64,000 nt of DNA from Diaphorobacter sp. HDW4A (GTDB taxonomy: Bacteria; Pseudomonadota; Gammaproteobacteria; Burkholderiales; Burkholderiaceae_C). The notes under the pieces were generated by a model. That model worked only from the letters and a program-made list of their open reading frames with translations. It did no database searches and had not been told where the DNA came from. The stretch spans positions 868,001 to 932,000 of the forward strand of contig NZ_CP049910.1 of NCBI RefSeq assembly GCF_011305995.1, written 5' to 3'. This document shows positions 8,563 to 17,440 of the stretch, piece by piece; within the stretch, counting starts at the first letter, position 1; every line of letters starts with the position of its first letter. A program made the translations under genes and the position numbers.

Positions 8563-10307
8563 AGAGCCGTCGCAATGGACGCGAATGGTGCGCAGTGCTG
8601 CGCGCCATGCAGACCACGGGCTCGCGCAGGCTCTGGCTGGGCGGTGCGTCGCTTGCCCTGCTGACAGTGCTGATGGGTATGGCGCTGCTGGGCCTGTCGG
8701 GCTGGTTCATCACGGCCGCGGCGATGGCGGGGCTGGTTCCTGCGGTGGCGCTGGTATTCGATGTGTTCATGCCTTCGGCGGGCATACGCCTGCTGGCCAT
8801 CGGGCGCACCGGTTCGCGTTATGCAGAGCGACTCGTCACGCACGATGCGACGCTCGCAGCGCTTGCCGCATTGCGTGTACGACTGTTCCGCGCATGGTCG
8901 CGTCCACAGGCAGCGCACTGGTTGCTGCAGCGTCCCGCACGACTGCTGCAGCGCTTGACGGCGGACGTCGATGCGCTCGACAACATCTATCTGCGCTGGA
9001 TCGTGCCCGCGTTCGCGGCGCTCGGCGCGGTCGTGCTGCTGGCCTTGGGCCTGAGCCTGATGACGTGGTGGATTGGCGTACTGGCGGGGTTGTGGCTGTT
9101 GGGCGCGGGTTGGGGTATTGCAATCTGGCAGGCTTCGCGCACCCGCAAGGCAGCCATCCGGCGCGCTATGGGCACGGAGCGATTGCGCGCCCAGACGGTA
9201 GACATGGTGGCGGGCAAGACCGAACTGCTGATGGCGGGGCGCTTGCAGGCGCAGTGTGATGCCATCATGGCAGCGGACAAGCGTGCAGCCAAGGCGGATG
9301 CCGAGCTGTTCGGCGTGGAGGCTCGCGCCACCATCGCTTACGGCATCGCAAGTGCGTTGACGCTTTGTGGCGTGCTGCTCGCGATGGCGTGGCTTGTGGA
9401 GGTGCAGCGCATCGGCGCGGCCGTTGCGGCTTTCGGCGTATTGCTGGCGCTGTCGGCGATGGAGCCGTTCGCCGCATTGCGGCGCGGGGCCACTGAGGCC
9501 GGGCGCACGCTGCTGGCCGTGCGGCGTCTCGGGGCGGTGTTGAATGATGAGCCACCCCTTGAAAATTCCAACCTGCATGTGCGGCAGCCGGAAGCGGGAT
9601 TTTCGGTGCAGTTGAATAGCGCAAGTGCAGCGTATGAACGGCATCACGCCATCGGCCCGTTGAACTTGGAGCTGCGCCATGGCGAGCGTGTGGCATTGAT
9701 CGGGGCCAGTGGCTCGGGGAAGACCACGCTGCTGTCGCTTGTTGCTGGCGAAATCGAGGCGAGTGCAGGACACGTTGCTGCGTTGAGCGGTAGCTGGATG
9801 ACGCAGCGTACCGAACTCTTTCGTGACAGCGTGCGGGACAATTTGCTCCTTGCATCGCCTCACGCAAACGATCAGAATTTGTGGAATGCGCTTGATGCTG
9901 CGGGTTTGGGGTCGGATATACGTGTGCTGCCGCAAGGACTTGATACGCAGCTGGGCGAGGGCGGCCTGGGACTGTCGGGAGGGCAGGCGCGCAGACTGGC
10001 TTTGGCGCGCTTGATGCTCAGCGCGGCCGATTGTTGGCTGCTTGATGAAGCGACGGAGGGGCTTGATGCGGATGTTGCAAACGATGTGCTCAAGCGGCTG
10101 TGGGACGCCTCCGAAGGCCGCACGTTGGTGCTTGCAACGCACTGGAGGCGTGAGGCCGAGATGACCGATCGCGTGATCTGGATGGAGCAGGGCCGCATAG
10201 CGGGTCAGGCGCTCTCTGGAACCAAGGAGTTTGCGCAGGCATTGGGCCGATTGAGAGCCAACGCTGCGTCATATGTTCTGCATGCAACGGATCACAACAC
10301 CCTTTGA
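8559..10307 (+). CDS. cydC: Thiol reductant ABC exporter, CydC subunit
   Basis: Partner of CydD, 582 residues (E. coli 573). N-terminal membrane domain with about six segments (GMALLGLSGWFITAAAMAG near residue 40), then an ATPase domain with Walker A GASGSGKTTLLS near residue 385, signature LSGGQARRLALARL and Walker B CWLLDEATEGLD. It starts within an ATGA overlap with cydD, implying translational coupling, and ends 24 bases before cydA. All cytochrome bd structural and assembly genes therefore lie on one apparent message, in the order D-C-A-B-X. Confidence 0.95.
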   Translation: MKSRRNGREWCAVLRAMQTTGSRRLWLGGASLALLTVLMGMALLGLSGWFITAAAMAGLVPAVALVFDVFMPSAGIRLLAIGRTGSRYAERLVTHDATLAALAALRVRLFRAWSRPQAAHWLLQRPARLLQRLTADVDALDNIYLRWIVPAFAALGAVVLLALGLSLMTWWIGVLAGLWLLGAGWGIAIWQASRTRKAAIRRAMGTERLRAQTVDMVAGKTELLMAGRLQAQCDAIMAADKRAAKADAELFGVEARATIAYGIASALTLCGVLLAMAWLVEVQRIGAAVAAFGVLLALSAMEPFAALRRGATEAGRTLLAVRRLGAVLNDEPPLENSNLHVRQPEAGFSVQLNSASAAYERHHAIGPLNLELRHGERVALIGASGSGKTTLLSLVAGEIEASAGHVAALSGSWMTQRTELFRDSVRDNLLLASPHANDQNLWNALDAAGLGSDIRVLPQGLDTQLGEGGLGLSGGQARRLALARLMLSAADCWLLDEATEGLDADVANDVLKRLWDASEGRTLVLATHWRREAEMTDRVIWMEQGRIAGQALSGTKEFAQALGRLRANAASYVLHATDHNTL

Positions 10308-10331
10308 ACCAGCGACAGAAAGGATCTCCCC

Positions 10332-11918
10332 ATGGACCTCGACATTGTCGACTTATCGCGGCTCCAATTCGCGATAACGGCGCTCTACCACTTCTTGTTT
10401 GTACCGCTCACTATCGGCTTGTCCGTGCTCGTCGCCATCATGGAGACGGTGTATGTGATGACAGGCCGCGCGATCTGGCGCGACATGACCAAGTTCTGGG
10501 GTGTGCTCTTTGGCATCAACTTCGCGATGGGCGTGGCCACCGGTGTGGTGATGGAGTTTCAGTTCGGCATGAACTGGAGCTACTACAGCCACTACGTGGG
10601 CGACATCTTCGGCGCGCCGCTGGCGATCGAAGGCCTCATGGCGTTCTTTCTGGAGGCGACTTTCGTTGGCTTGTTCTTCTTCGGCTGGGATCGCATGAGC
10701 AAGGTGGGGCACCTGATCGCGACCTGGCTGGTGGCGCTGGGCTCCAACTTCTCCGCGCTGTGGATTCTGATCGCCAACGGCTGGATGCAGAACCCTGTGG
10801 GCGCGGTGTTCAATCCGCAGACCATGCGTATGGAGGTGAACGACTTCTTTGCGGTATTGACCAATCCGGTCGCACAGGCCAAGTTTGTGCACACGGTGTC
10901 GGCGGGTTATGTGACGGCATCGATCTTTGTGCTCGGCGTGTCGGCCTGGTATCTGCTCAAGGGGCGTCATGTGCACTTGGCCAAGCGTTCGTTGACAGTG
11001 GCTGCATCGTTCGGTCTGGCGGCTTCGCTGTCGGTTGTCGTGCTGGGTGACGAGAGTGGTTACCTGTCATCCGAACACCAGAAGATGAAGCTTGCCTCCA
11101 TCGAGGCGATGTGGGATACCGAACCGCCACCGGCATCGTTCACCGTGTTCGGTCTTCCCGACCGCGAGGCGCGCGAGACCCATTACGCCGTGCACATTCC
11201 ATGGGCCATGGGACTGATCGGAACGCGTTCGCTGACCACCAAAATTCCGGGCATCAACGACCTGGTGAAGAATGCCGAAGGGCATATCCGCAATGGCATT
11301 CAGGCCTACGACGCGCTGCAGGCCATCCGAGCAGCAAAGGGTGATGCGGCCGTGCCCGCAGAGACCAAGGCGAAGTTCGAGGACAAGGGCGCATCGCTGG
11401 GCTACGCGCTGCTGCTCATGCGTTATGTGGACGACCCGCGTAAGGCCACGGACGAGCAGATTCACATGGCGGCGATGGACACAGTGCCGCCCGTTGGCCC
11501 ACTGTTCTGGGCGTTCCGCGTGATGGTGGCGCTGGGCATGTTCTTCATCGTGCTGACAGCAACCTTCTTCTACTTGTCGGCACGCCACAGGCTCGACGCG
11601 TATCCGTGGTTGCTGAAGATCGCGGTGTTGTCGATTCCGCTGCCGTGGATCGCTGCGGAATGCGGCTGGGTGGTGGCGGAGCTGGGTCGTCAACCTTGGA
11701 TCATCGAGGGCGTGCTGCCCACCGCGATGGCTGTCTCTAACTTGGGGGCGACCACGCTGCTGATCACGATTCTGGGCTTCATCCTGATCTACACGCTGCT
11801 CTTCATCATTGAGATGAAGCTCATGCTCAAGGCCATCAAGAAGGGGCCCGAACATGTGAGCGAACCGCATCTGAGCTTCTACGAGCCGATGATCGAAAAG
11901 CTGGCGCGTGCGCGCTGA
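10332..11918 (+). CDS. cydA: Cytochrome bd ubiquinol oxidase subunit I
   Basis: Catalytic subunit of cytochrome bd, 528 residues, integral inner-membrane protein carrying haems b558, b595 and d and the quinol site. Visible residues: His20 in ALYHFLFVPLTIG (equivalent of the b595-ligand His19 of E. coli), the acidic GLMAFFLEATFVG segment, FVHTVSAGYV with the b558-ligand His near 187, and GWVVAELGRQPWIIEGVLPT, the conserved GRQPW signature after the Q-loop. AAAGGA precedes the ATG. It lies between cydC and cydB. The high-affinity oxidase complements the cyo-type oxidase encoded further along the window. Confidence 0.98.
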   Translation: MDLDIVDLSRLQFAITALYHFLFVPLTIGLSVLVAIMETVYVMTGRAIWRDMTKFWGVLFGINFAMGVATGVVMEFQFGMNWSYYSHYVGDIFGAPLAIEGLMAFFLEATFVGLFFFGWDRMSKVGHLIATWLVALGSNFSALWILIANGWMQNPVGAVFNPQTMRMEVNDFFAVLTNPVAQAKFVHTVSAGYVTASIFVLGVSAWYLLKGRHVHLAKRSLTVAASFGLAASLSVVVLGDESGYLSSEHQKMKLASIEAMWDTEPPPASFTVFGLPDREARETHYAVHIPWAMGLIGTRSLTTKIPGINDLVKNAEGHIRNGIQAYDALQAIRAAKGDAAVPAETKAKFEDKGASLGYALLLMRYVDDPRKATDEQIHMAAMDTVPPVGPLFWAFRVMVALGMFFIVLTATFFYLSARHRLDAYPWLLKIAVLSIPLPWIAAECGWVVAELGRQPWIIEGVLPTAMAVSNLGATTLLITILGFILIYTLLFIIEMKLMLKAIKKGPEHVSEPHLSFYEPMIEKLARAR

Positions 11919-11941
11919 ATGCGAGCAAGGAGTGAATCAAA

Positions 11942-13096
11942 ATGATCTTGCATGAACTGATCTCATACGACGTGCTGCGCGTCATCTGGTGGCTGCTGTT
12001 GGGCATTCTGCTCGTCGGCTTTGCGGTGATGGACGGCTTCGATCTGGGAGCGATGGCGCTGCTGCGCGCTACGGCGAAGACGGATGTCGAGCGCCGCGTC
12101 GTCATCAACACCGTGGGCCCCGTGTGGGAGGGCAATCAGGTGTGGCTGATCCTGGGCGGCGGCGCGATCTTCGCAGCCTGGCCTCAGCTTTACGCCGTGT
12201 CGTTCTCGGGCTTCTATCTGGCGATGTTTGTGATTTTGGTTGCGCTCATCTTGCGCCCCGTGGCGTTCAAGTTCCGCAGCAAGCGCGAGGAGGCCTCCTG
12301 GCGCAACAAGTGGGACTGGGTGCTTTGCATCTCGGGCATCGTGCCCGCCCTGATTTTCGGCGTGGCCATGGGCAACGTGCTGTTGGGCGTGCCGTTCCGT
12401 TTCTCGGACGACTTGCGCATCTACTACGACGGCACGTTTTTCGGCCTGCTCACACCGTTTGCGCTGCTGTGCGGTCTGGTGTCGCTCTCCATGCTGGTGA
12501 TGCATGGCGCGGCCTGGCTGGTGTTCAAGACAGAAGGCGATGTGACAGCTCGCGCCGTGCGTTGGGGCACCATTGCCTCCGTGCTGACTACGGTGCTGTT
12601 TGCACTGGCTGGCGTGTGGTTGAGCGTGGGCATCAAGGGTTACGAAATCACGAGCGCGATCAGCACGGTGGGTCCTTCGAACCCGCTCGGCAAGACCGCT
12701 GCGGTGGTCAATGGTGCATGGCTTGCGAACTTCAAGGCGCAGCCGGTGCTGTGGCTGCTGCCTGCGCTGGGCCTGCTGCTGCCTCTGGTCTCGGCCATTG
12801 GCATGCGTGCCCGCCGCGAATGGTTGACGCTGCTGGCCAGCGGCCTTGCCATCACCTGCATCATCCTGACCGTGGGTGCTGCGATGTTCCCGGTGATCTT
12901 GCCATCGTCCGTCGATCCGCGTTTCAGCCTCACGGTGTGGGACTCGTCGTCGAGCCACGTGACGCTGTTCAATATGCTGGTGTGCGCCATCATCTTCCTG
13001 CCGATCATTCTGGCCTACACGACGTGGGTGTATCGCATCCTTCGCGGCAAGGTGGACCCGATGGCCATCATCAAGGGCGAAACCCATTCATACTGA
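11942..13096 (+). CDS. cydB: Cytochrome bd ubiquinol oxidase subunit II
   Basis: Second structural subunit of cytochrome bd, 384 residues (E. coli 379), with eight or nine hydrophobic segments. Family landmarks are LLGILLVGFAVMDGFDLGAMALL near residue 20, then GPVWEGNQVWLILGGGAIFAAWP around residue 60, and FPVILPSSVDPRFSLTVWDSSSS near residue 320. A clear AAGGAG ribosome site lies 10 bases before the ATG and 23 bases separate it from cydA. It is followed at 15 bases by the small subunit gene cydX. Confidence 0.98.
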   Translation: MILHELISYDVLRVIWWLLLGILLVGFAVMDGFDLGAMALLRATAKTDVERRVVINTVGPVWEGNQVWLILGGGAIFAAWPQLYAVSFSGFYLAMFVILVALILRPVAFKFRSKREEASWRNKWDWVLCISGIVPALIFGVAMGNVLLGVPFRFSDDLRIYYDGTFFGLLTPFALLCGLVSLSMLVMHGAAWLVFKTEGDVTARAVRWGTIASVLTTVLFALAGVWLSVGIKGYEITSAISTVGPSNPLGKTAAVVNGAWLANFKAQPVLWLLPALGLLLPLVSAIGMRARREWLTLLASGLAITCIILTVGAAMFPVILPSSVDPRFSLTVWDSSSSHVTLFNMLVCAIIFLPIILAYTTWVYRILRGKVDPMAIIKGETHSY

Positions 13097-13111
13097 AAAG
13101 GAAAGTTCATC

Positions 13112-13243
13112 ATGTGGTATTTCGCATGGCTTCTGGGCCTGCCGCTGGCGGCATTGTTCGCGGTGCTCAACGCAATGTGGTTCGAGTTGACCGAGGACGA
13201 AGTCACCCGGCGCAAGATTCTGGCGCGAACTGAATCCAAGTAA
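13112..13243 (+). CDS. cydX: Cytochrome bd small subunit CydX (43 residues)
   Basis: A 43-codon gene starting ATG at 13112 and ending TAA at 13241-13243, preceded by AAAGGAAAG. The peptide begins MWYFAWLLGLPLA, the diagnostic start of the CydX/YbgT family: one transmembrane helix followed by a charged tail (about 15 residues with EDEVTRRK). CydX stabilises haems in the CydAB complex. The position right after cydB is the standard one, which makes the call firm despite the small size. Confidence 0.92.
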   Translation: MWYFAWLLGLPLAALFAVLNAMWFELTEDEVTRRKILARTESK

Positions 13244-13271
13244 ACCAAATTGCGCATTGGCGCGTTGAACA

Positions 13272-13301
13272 GGGTATCGGCTCGAAGACAGGCCGATACC
13301 C
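13272..13301 (+). terminator. Hairpin after cydX, probable end of the cyd operon
   Basis: Perfect 10-bp inverted repeat GGGTATCGGC/GCCGATACCC around a 10-base loop, 28 bases after the cydX stop. It lacks a strong T run (CATGCTTTCGG follows), so termination may be partial or the hairpin may protect the 3' end. Confidence 0.5.
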
Positions 13302-13464
13302 CATGCTTTCGGTGTTTTCAGACCGGACCAGGCTGATGGCGCGGGGCGGTGACGAAATGTGGGTTTCGTTGCCATCAGCAGCTTTCTTGCAAAAGGCGGA
13401 CAATCCCTCCTTTGCCGGGTTGCCCAGTGCTCCTGTCCGGCCGGAACTATAAGAAAACACACCA

Positions 13465-14622
13465 ATGTCTTCCGTAAAGCGAAACGCATCCATTGATTGC
13501 ATCAAGGGTCTGGCTTGTGCTGCCATCGTCTGGCATCACCTCGCGTTCTACGGCCCCATGTCCAATGTGGCCCACTCCCTGTTGCCTGACACCATCGAAT
13601 GGCTGAGTGAATACGCTCGCATGGCCGTTCAGATCTTTCTGGTGCTTGGTGGCTATCTGGCCGCTGCAAGCTTGGCTCCCAAGGGCCTTGCAAGGTTCGA
13701 TAACGCGCCCGAGCAGATCAGCAAGCGATTCATCCGCCTTGTAGTTCCCTATGCCGTAGCGCTGATCGTGGCGGTGCTGCTGTCCGATCTGGTGCGCTCC
13801 ATCATGGACCATCCCTCGGTTCCTGGCGAACCTACCATTCCGCAGCTCATTGCCAACGCGTTCCTGCTCCAGGACATCGTGGGCGAAGAGGCGCTCTCGG
13901 CGGGTGTCTGGTATGTTGCCATCGACTTCCAGCTGTTCGTGATGTCCGTGATGCTGTTCGCGGCCATGCGCACGCTCAAACTCTCCGATCTGGTGCGTGC
14001 CCGCATGACGAAGTTGCTTGCGATTGTGGGTGTCTGCGCGTCGCTGCTGTACGCGAATCGAGTGTCCGACTGGGACATGTGGGGCATCTACTTTTGGGGC
14101 GCATACGGTCTCGGCATGATGGCGTTCTGGGGCACGCGCTCCAAGCGCTGGACGTTGTGGTTCATGCTGATTGGCGTAATCGGATGCGCCGCGTTGTGGC
14201 TCGAATTCCGTGGGCGCATCGCCGTGGCGATGACCGCAGCGCTGGTGCTGATGGTGTTGATGCGCCCCGCGCACGAAGACGGCACCACGCACGCGCAACT
14301 GCTGTTTGGCAATCTCGCCAGGCCTTTCGATCCGATCACCTCGCGCCTGCAGAGTCTGGGCCGCATCTCGTACTCGGTGTTTCTGATCCATTTTTCGATC
14401 TGCCTGCTGGTGAATGCGGTGGTGTCGGAATGGGTGCCTGACTACCCCATCCTGCATCTGCTCGGCATGGTGGCTGCGTTTGTGCTGTCGGTGCTGGCGG
14501 GAAAGTTTTTGTACCTCAAGGTTGAGCAGCATGTGCCCACCTGGTCTACTGCATTGCGCTGGCAACTGAGCCTGATCGGCGCGGGCGGCGGCGTGGCGCT
14601 GGCCAGTCACTGGATTGGCTGA
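13465..14622 (+). CDS. Acyltransferase family 3 membrane protein (OafA/YrhL-like)
   Basis: 385-residue polytopic membrane protein of the acyltransferase-3 family, which O-acylates polysaccharides, lipids or other envelope glycoconjugates. The N-terminal SIDCIKGLACAAIVWHHLAFYG contains the His of the conserved active-site region of the family, and about ten hydrophobic segments follow. RISYSVFLIHFSICLL near residue 305 is another family-typical segment. The acceptor is unknown, and no polysaccharide genes are nearby. It is monocistronic, lying between the cyd hairpin and a bidirectional terminator. Confidence 0.85.
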   Translation: MSSVKRNASIDCIKGLACAAIVWHHLAFYGPMSNVAHSLLPDTIEWLSEYARMAVQIFLVLGGYLAAASLAPKGLARFDNAPEQISKRFIRLVVPYAVALIVAVLLSDLVRSIMDHPSVPGEPTIPQLIANAFLLQDIVGEEALSAGVWYVAIDFQLFVMSVMLFAAMRTLKLSDLVRARMTKLLAIVGVCASLLYANRVSDWDMWGIYFWGAYGLGMMAFWGTRSKRWTLWFMLIGVIGCAALWLEFRGRIAVAMTAALVLMVLMRPAHEDGTTHAQLLFGNLARPFDPITSRLQSLGRISYSVFLIHFSICLLVNAVVSEWVPDYPILHLLGMVAAFVLSVLAGKFLYLKVEQHVPTWSTALRWQLSLIGAGGGVALASHWIG

Positions 14623-14643
14623 ATCGCCTTTGCCTTCACCATG

Positions 14644-14677
14644 AAAAAACCGCAGTCGTTATGTACTGCGGTTTTTT
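14644..14677. terminator. Bidirectional terminator between the acyltransferase and rnk
   Basis: A 13-bp perfect inverted repeat of AAAAAACCGCAGT with its complement around an 8-base loop. The A tract on one side and T tract on the other make it usable from both strands by the two convergent genes. Confidence 0.85.
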
Positions 14678-14701
14678 CGTTTGCGGCCGTCCGTTGGACG
14701 A

Positions 14702-15118
14702 TCAGCGGTGCAGCTCGCCCGCGCTTTCTGGTTGATAGACGATCTGTTTGACGCGCACCGTCATCGGCTTGCCGCCGGGGCCGGGCCAGGCGAGTTCATC
14801 GCCAATCGACAAGCCCAGCAGTGCGCTGCCCACGGGCGCGAAGATCGAGATCTTGTCGGCGCTGCCGTCCATGTCGCGCGGATAGACGAGGCTCAGCACG
14901 AATTCCTTGCCGGTCTCCACGATGGCGAACTGCACGATGGAGTTCATCGTGACCACGTTGGGCGGCATTTCTTCGGGTGCGACGATGTCTGCGCGATCCA
15001 GCTCGGCCTGTAACTCGGCCTTGCCGGGTAGGGCGCTGGCGGGAATGGCGGCCAGCAGTGCTTCGATGCGGTCCACGTCGAGCGAGGACAGCGTGATGGG
15101 TGGTTTGTTGGTGACCAT
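14702..15118 (-). CDS. rnk: Regulator of nucleoside diphosphate kinase (Rnk/GreA-type fold)
   Basis: 138-residue protein (E. coli Rnk 136) with a short N-terminal helical part (DVDRIEALLAA, KAELQAELDRADIV) and the C-terminal Gre-factor FKBP-like domain: VTMNSIVQFAI, FVLSLVYPRDMD, KISIFAPVGSALLGLSIGDE. Rnk binds RNA polymerase near the secondary channel and affects nucleoside diphosphate kinase level. The short N-terminal coiled coil distinguishes it from true GreA/GreB (~158 residues). It is monocistronic and convergent with the acyltransferase. Confidence 0.88.
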   Translation of the reverse strand: MVTNKPPITLSSLDVDRIEALLAAIPASALPGKAELQAELDRADIVAPEEMPPNVVTMNSIVQFAIVETGKEFVLSLVYPRDMDGSADKISIFAPVGSALLGLSIGDELAWPGPGGKPMTVRVKQIVYQPESAGELHR

Positions 15119-15315
15119 GTCTGAGCCTCCTTGAGTCAGCAGTTTGAAGACGAAAAAAGGTTCCCACTCTATCTGCTAATGGCGCAAAACTCGCAATGTC
15201 GCACGGTGGCGGATGGTCAACTGGTTGACTATTTCTTCGTTCCGGGAACAGTTTGTGCCGACCCTGCTGCAAGCAGGTCAAAAGCTTGAATTTGTGGCGA
15301 ATGGCGGATAAATTG

Positions 15316-15331
15316 CTGTATAAATAAACAG
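15316..15331 (+). promoter_or_regulatory. LexA (SOS) box before the radical SAM gene
   Basis: CTGTATAAATAAACAG fits CTGT-N8-ACAG exactly, with an A/T-only spacer as in the proteobacterial LexA consensus. It ends 13 bases before the ATG at 15345, where bound LexA would block transcription or initiation. Confidence 0.75.
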
Positions 15332-15344
15332 TAATTTAAACTCC

Positions 15345-16463
15345 ATGAACACTCCTGCACGCAAACCCGAGCCGCCCATCAAGGGCCGAGGCATTGCCAC
15401 GCAGGTGGTGCATCGCTTCGCCAAGACGCGCACGCGGGAGCTGGAGGACGACGTCTGGTGGGGGGGGGATGAGGATACTGACGTTACCGGTGCCGCGCCC
15501 TCCACGCAGGTGATTCTGGAAGAGGCGCGCAGCGCGTTGTCGAGCAATGATTCGCCCGACATCTTCTTCGAGCAGTCGGTCAACCCCTATCGTGGTTGCG
15601 AGCATGGCTGCGTGTACTGCTACGCGCGGCCCACGCACAGCTATCTGAATCTGTCGCCGGGGTTGGACTTCGAGACCAAGATCATTGCCAAGCGCAACAT
15701 CGCTGAGGTGCTGCGCAAGGAGTTGTCATCGCCGTCGCACCGGCCGTCGATCGTGAACATTGGCTCGGCAACGGACTGTTATCAGCCGGTCGAGCGTGAA
15801 CTCAAACTCACGCGCGGGGTGATGGAGGTGATGCGCGATGCGCGGCATCCGTTTTCGCTGATCACCAAATCGAGCGGCGTGGAGCGCGATCTCGACTTGC
15901 TCGCCGAACTGGCGAAAACCAAGCTGGTGGCGGCTTATGTGACTATCACCACACTCGACGCGCAGCTCGCGAGAATTTTGGAGCCACGCGCTGCAGCGCC
16001 GTATCGTCGCCTGCGCACCATCCGCGCTCTGGCCGAGGCGGGTGTGCCAGTGGGTGTGAGCGTGGCTCCGCAGATTCCCTTCATCAACGAGGACATGGAA
16101 CAGGTGCTGGCGGCGGCGAGCGACGCGGGTGCGAAGTCGGCCTTCTACACCGTGCTGCGCTTGCCGTGGGAGCTGAACGACATCATGCGCGAGTGGCTGC
16201 AGCAGCATTACCCGGACCGCGCCGCGCGCGTGCTGGCCCGCGTGCAGGATCTGCATGGCGTGGACGAGGCCGCGCGCATGGCGGGGCGCAGCTACGACAG
16301 CGATTTCGTCTCGCGCATGAAGGGCTCGGGTATCTGGGCTGACATGCTGCGCCAGCGCTTCAACACGACCTGCGCAAAGCTGGGCCTGAACCGCGAGCGC
16401 ACCGAACTCGATCTCTCGCAGTACCGGCCCGCGCTGGCAAGGGGGCAGGGCGTGCTGTTTTGA
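15345..16463 (+). CDS. PA0069-type radical SAM protein, probably SOS-regulated
   Basis: 372-residue radical SAM protein related to the Rv2578c/spore-photoproduct-lyase-like group. The [4Fe-4S]-binding cysteines are C85, C89 and C92 in RGCEHGCVYCYARP. The downstream barrel includes NIGSATDCYQPVERELKLTR, a family signature, and FSLITKSSGVERD. The reaction is not established; a repair or nucleic-acid role has been suggested because of similarity to SplB. The LexA box just upstream supports a DNA-damage role by inference. The ATG at 15345 is the first in frame after the box. It is convergent with fghA and separated from it by 39 bases. Confidence 0.88.
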   Translation: MNTPARKPEPPIKGRGIATQVVHRFAKTRTRELEDDVWWGGDEDTDVTGAAPSTQVILEEARSALSSNDSPDIFFEQSVNPYRGCEHGCVYCYARPTHSYLNLSPGLDFETKIIAKRNIAEVLRKELSSPSHRPSIVNIGSATDCYQPVERELKLTRGVMEVMRDARHPFSLITKSSGVERDLDLLAELAKTKLVAAYVTITTLDAQLARILEPRAAAPYRRLRTIRALAEAGVPVGVSVAPQIPFINEDMEQVLAAASDAGAKSAFYTVLRLPWELNDIMREWLQQHYPDRAARVLARVQDLHGVDEAARMAGRSYDSDFVSRMKGSGIWADMLRQRFNTTCAKLGLNRERTELDLSQYRPALARGQGVLF

Positions 16464-16502
16464 ACTGAAAACAGAACCGAACGCGCGGCACCCTCTGCAA
16501 CT

Positions 16503-17366
16503 TCACTTCAACTGCGCAGCGTGGTGCTTCAGATGGTCTTCGATGAAAGTCTGGATGAAGTAGTAGCCGTGGTCATAACCCGGCTGATGGCGCAGCGTGA
16601 GCGGCTGGCCGGCGTTGGCGCAGGCAGTCTCAAAGGCCTCGGGCAGGAGCTGTTTTTCCATGAGGAATTTGTCGGCCATGCCCTGATCGATGAGGATGCC
16701 TGCGGGGTAGGGTGCCAGCTTTTTCGTACCCATCAGTGCGCTTGCATCGTGTGCGGCCCAGGCGGCGGTATCGTCGCCCAGATAGCCCGTGAAGGCTTTC
16801 TGGCCCCAGGGGCAGTTCACCGGATTGCTGATCGGCGCAAACGCCGACACGCTCTTGAAAACACCAGGGTGGCGCAGCGCCAGCGTGAGCGCACCATGCC
16901 CGCCCATGGAGTGGCCGAAGATGCCGATGCGCGTGGCATCGATGGGCAGCTTGTCGCAGACCATCGGCAGCAGTTCGCTCATCAGATAGCTCTCCATGCG
17001 CCAGTGCTTGGCCCACGGCTCGCGCGCCGCGTCGAGATAGAAACCGGCGCCCACGCCAAAGTCCCAGGCATCCGCCTCGCCCGCTACATTCGCGCCACGC
17101 GGGCTCGTGTCCGGTGCAATCAGCGCGAGACCAAGCTCCGCAGCCAGACGCTGCGCACCCGCCTTGGTCATGAAGGTCTCTTCGGTGCAGGTCAGCCCTG
17201 CGAGATAAAGCAACGCAGGCACCTTCTCGCCCATCAACGCCTTAGGCGGCAGATAGACCGCGAACTTCATCGGTAGCCCGATCTCACGCGACGCATGCTC
17301 GTAAAAACGCTGGGCACCGCCAAAACAGGCGTGCGCGTTCTTGAGCTCAAGAGTCAAAGCAGTCAT
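16503..17366 (-). CDS. fghA: S-formylglutathione hydrolase
   Basis: 287-residue serine hydrolase of the esterase D family, hydrolysing S-formylglutathione to formate and glutathione, the second step of glutathione-dependent formaldehyde oxidation. Seen: PALLYLAGLTCTEETFMTKAG oxyanion region, the nucleophile in GIFGHSMGGHGAL, Asp in GILIDQGMADKFL and His in PGYDHGYYFI. The frame extends 24 codons upstream, but the ATG at 17366 (MTALTLELKN) matches the normal family start. It lies downstream of the dehydrogenase gene in the same direction, with a 94-bp structured repeat between them. Confidence 0.96.
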   Translation of the reverse strand: MTALTLELKNAHACFGGAQRFYEHASREIGLPMKFAVYLPPKALMGEKVPALLYLAGLTCTEETFMTKAGAQRLAAELGLALIAPDTSPRGANVAGEADAWDFGVGAGFYLDAAREPWAKHWRMESYLMSELLPMVCDKLPIDATRIGIFGHSMGGHGALTLALRHPGVFKSVSAFAPISNPVNCPWGQKAFTGYLGDDTAAWAAHDASALMGTKKLAPYPAGILIDQGMADKFLMEKQLLPEAFETACANAGQPLTLRHQPGYDHGYYFIQTFIEDHLKHHAAQLK

Positions 17367-17440
17367 AAAAAATCCAAAACAGGCATGGCTTCCAATATCG
17401 GACAACGCAGAGAAAGCCGCGCCTCGTACAAACACCACAA

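Noticed and set aside
8103..10142. Minus-strand open frame of about 680 codons over cydD/cydC
   Set aside because: Antisense shadow of two ABC exporter genes with intact Walker motifs; the product is Arg/Gln/His-rich low-complexity.
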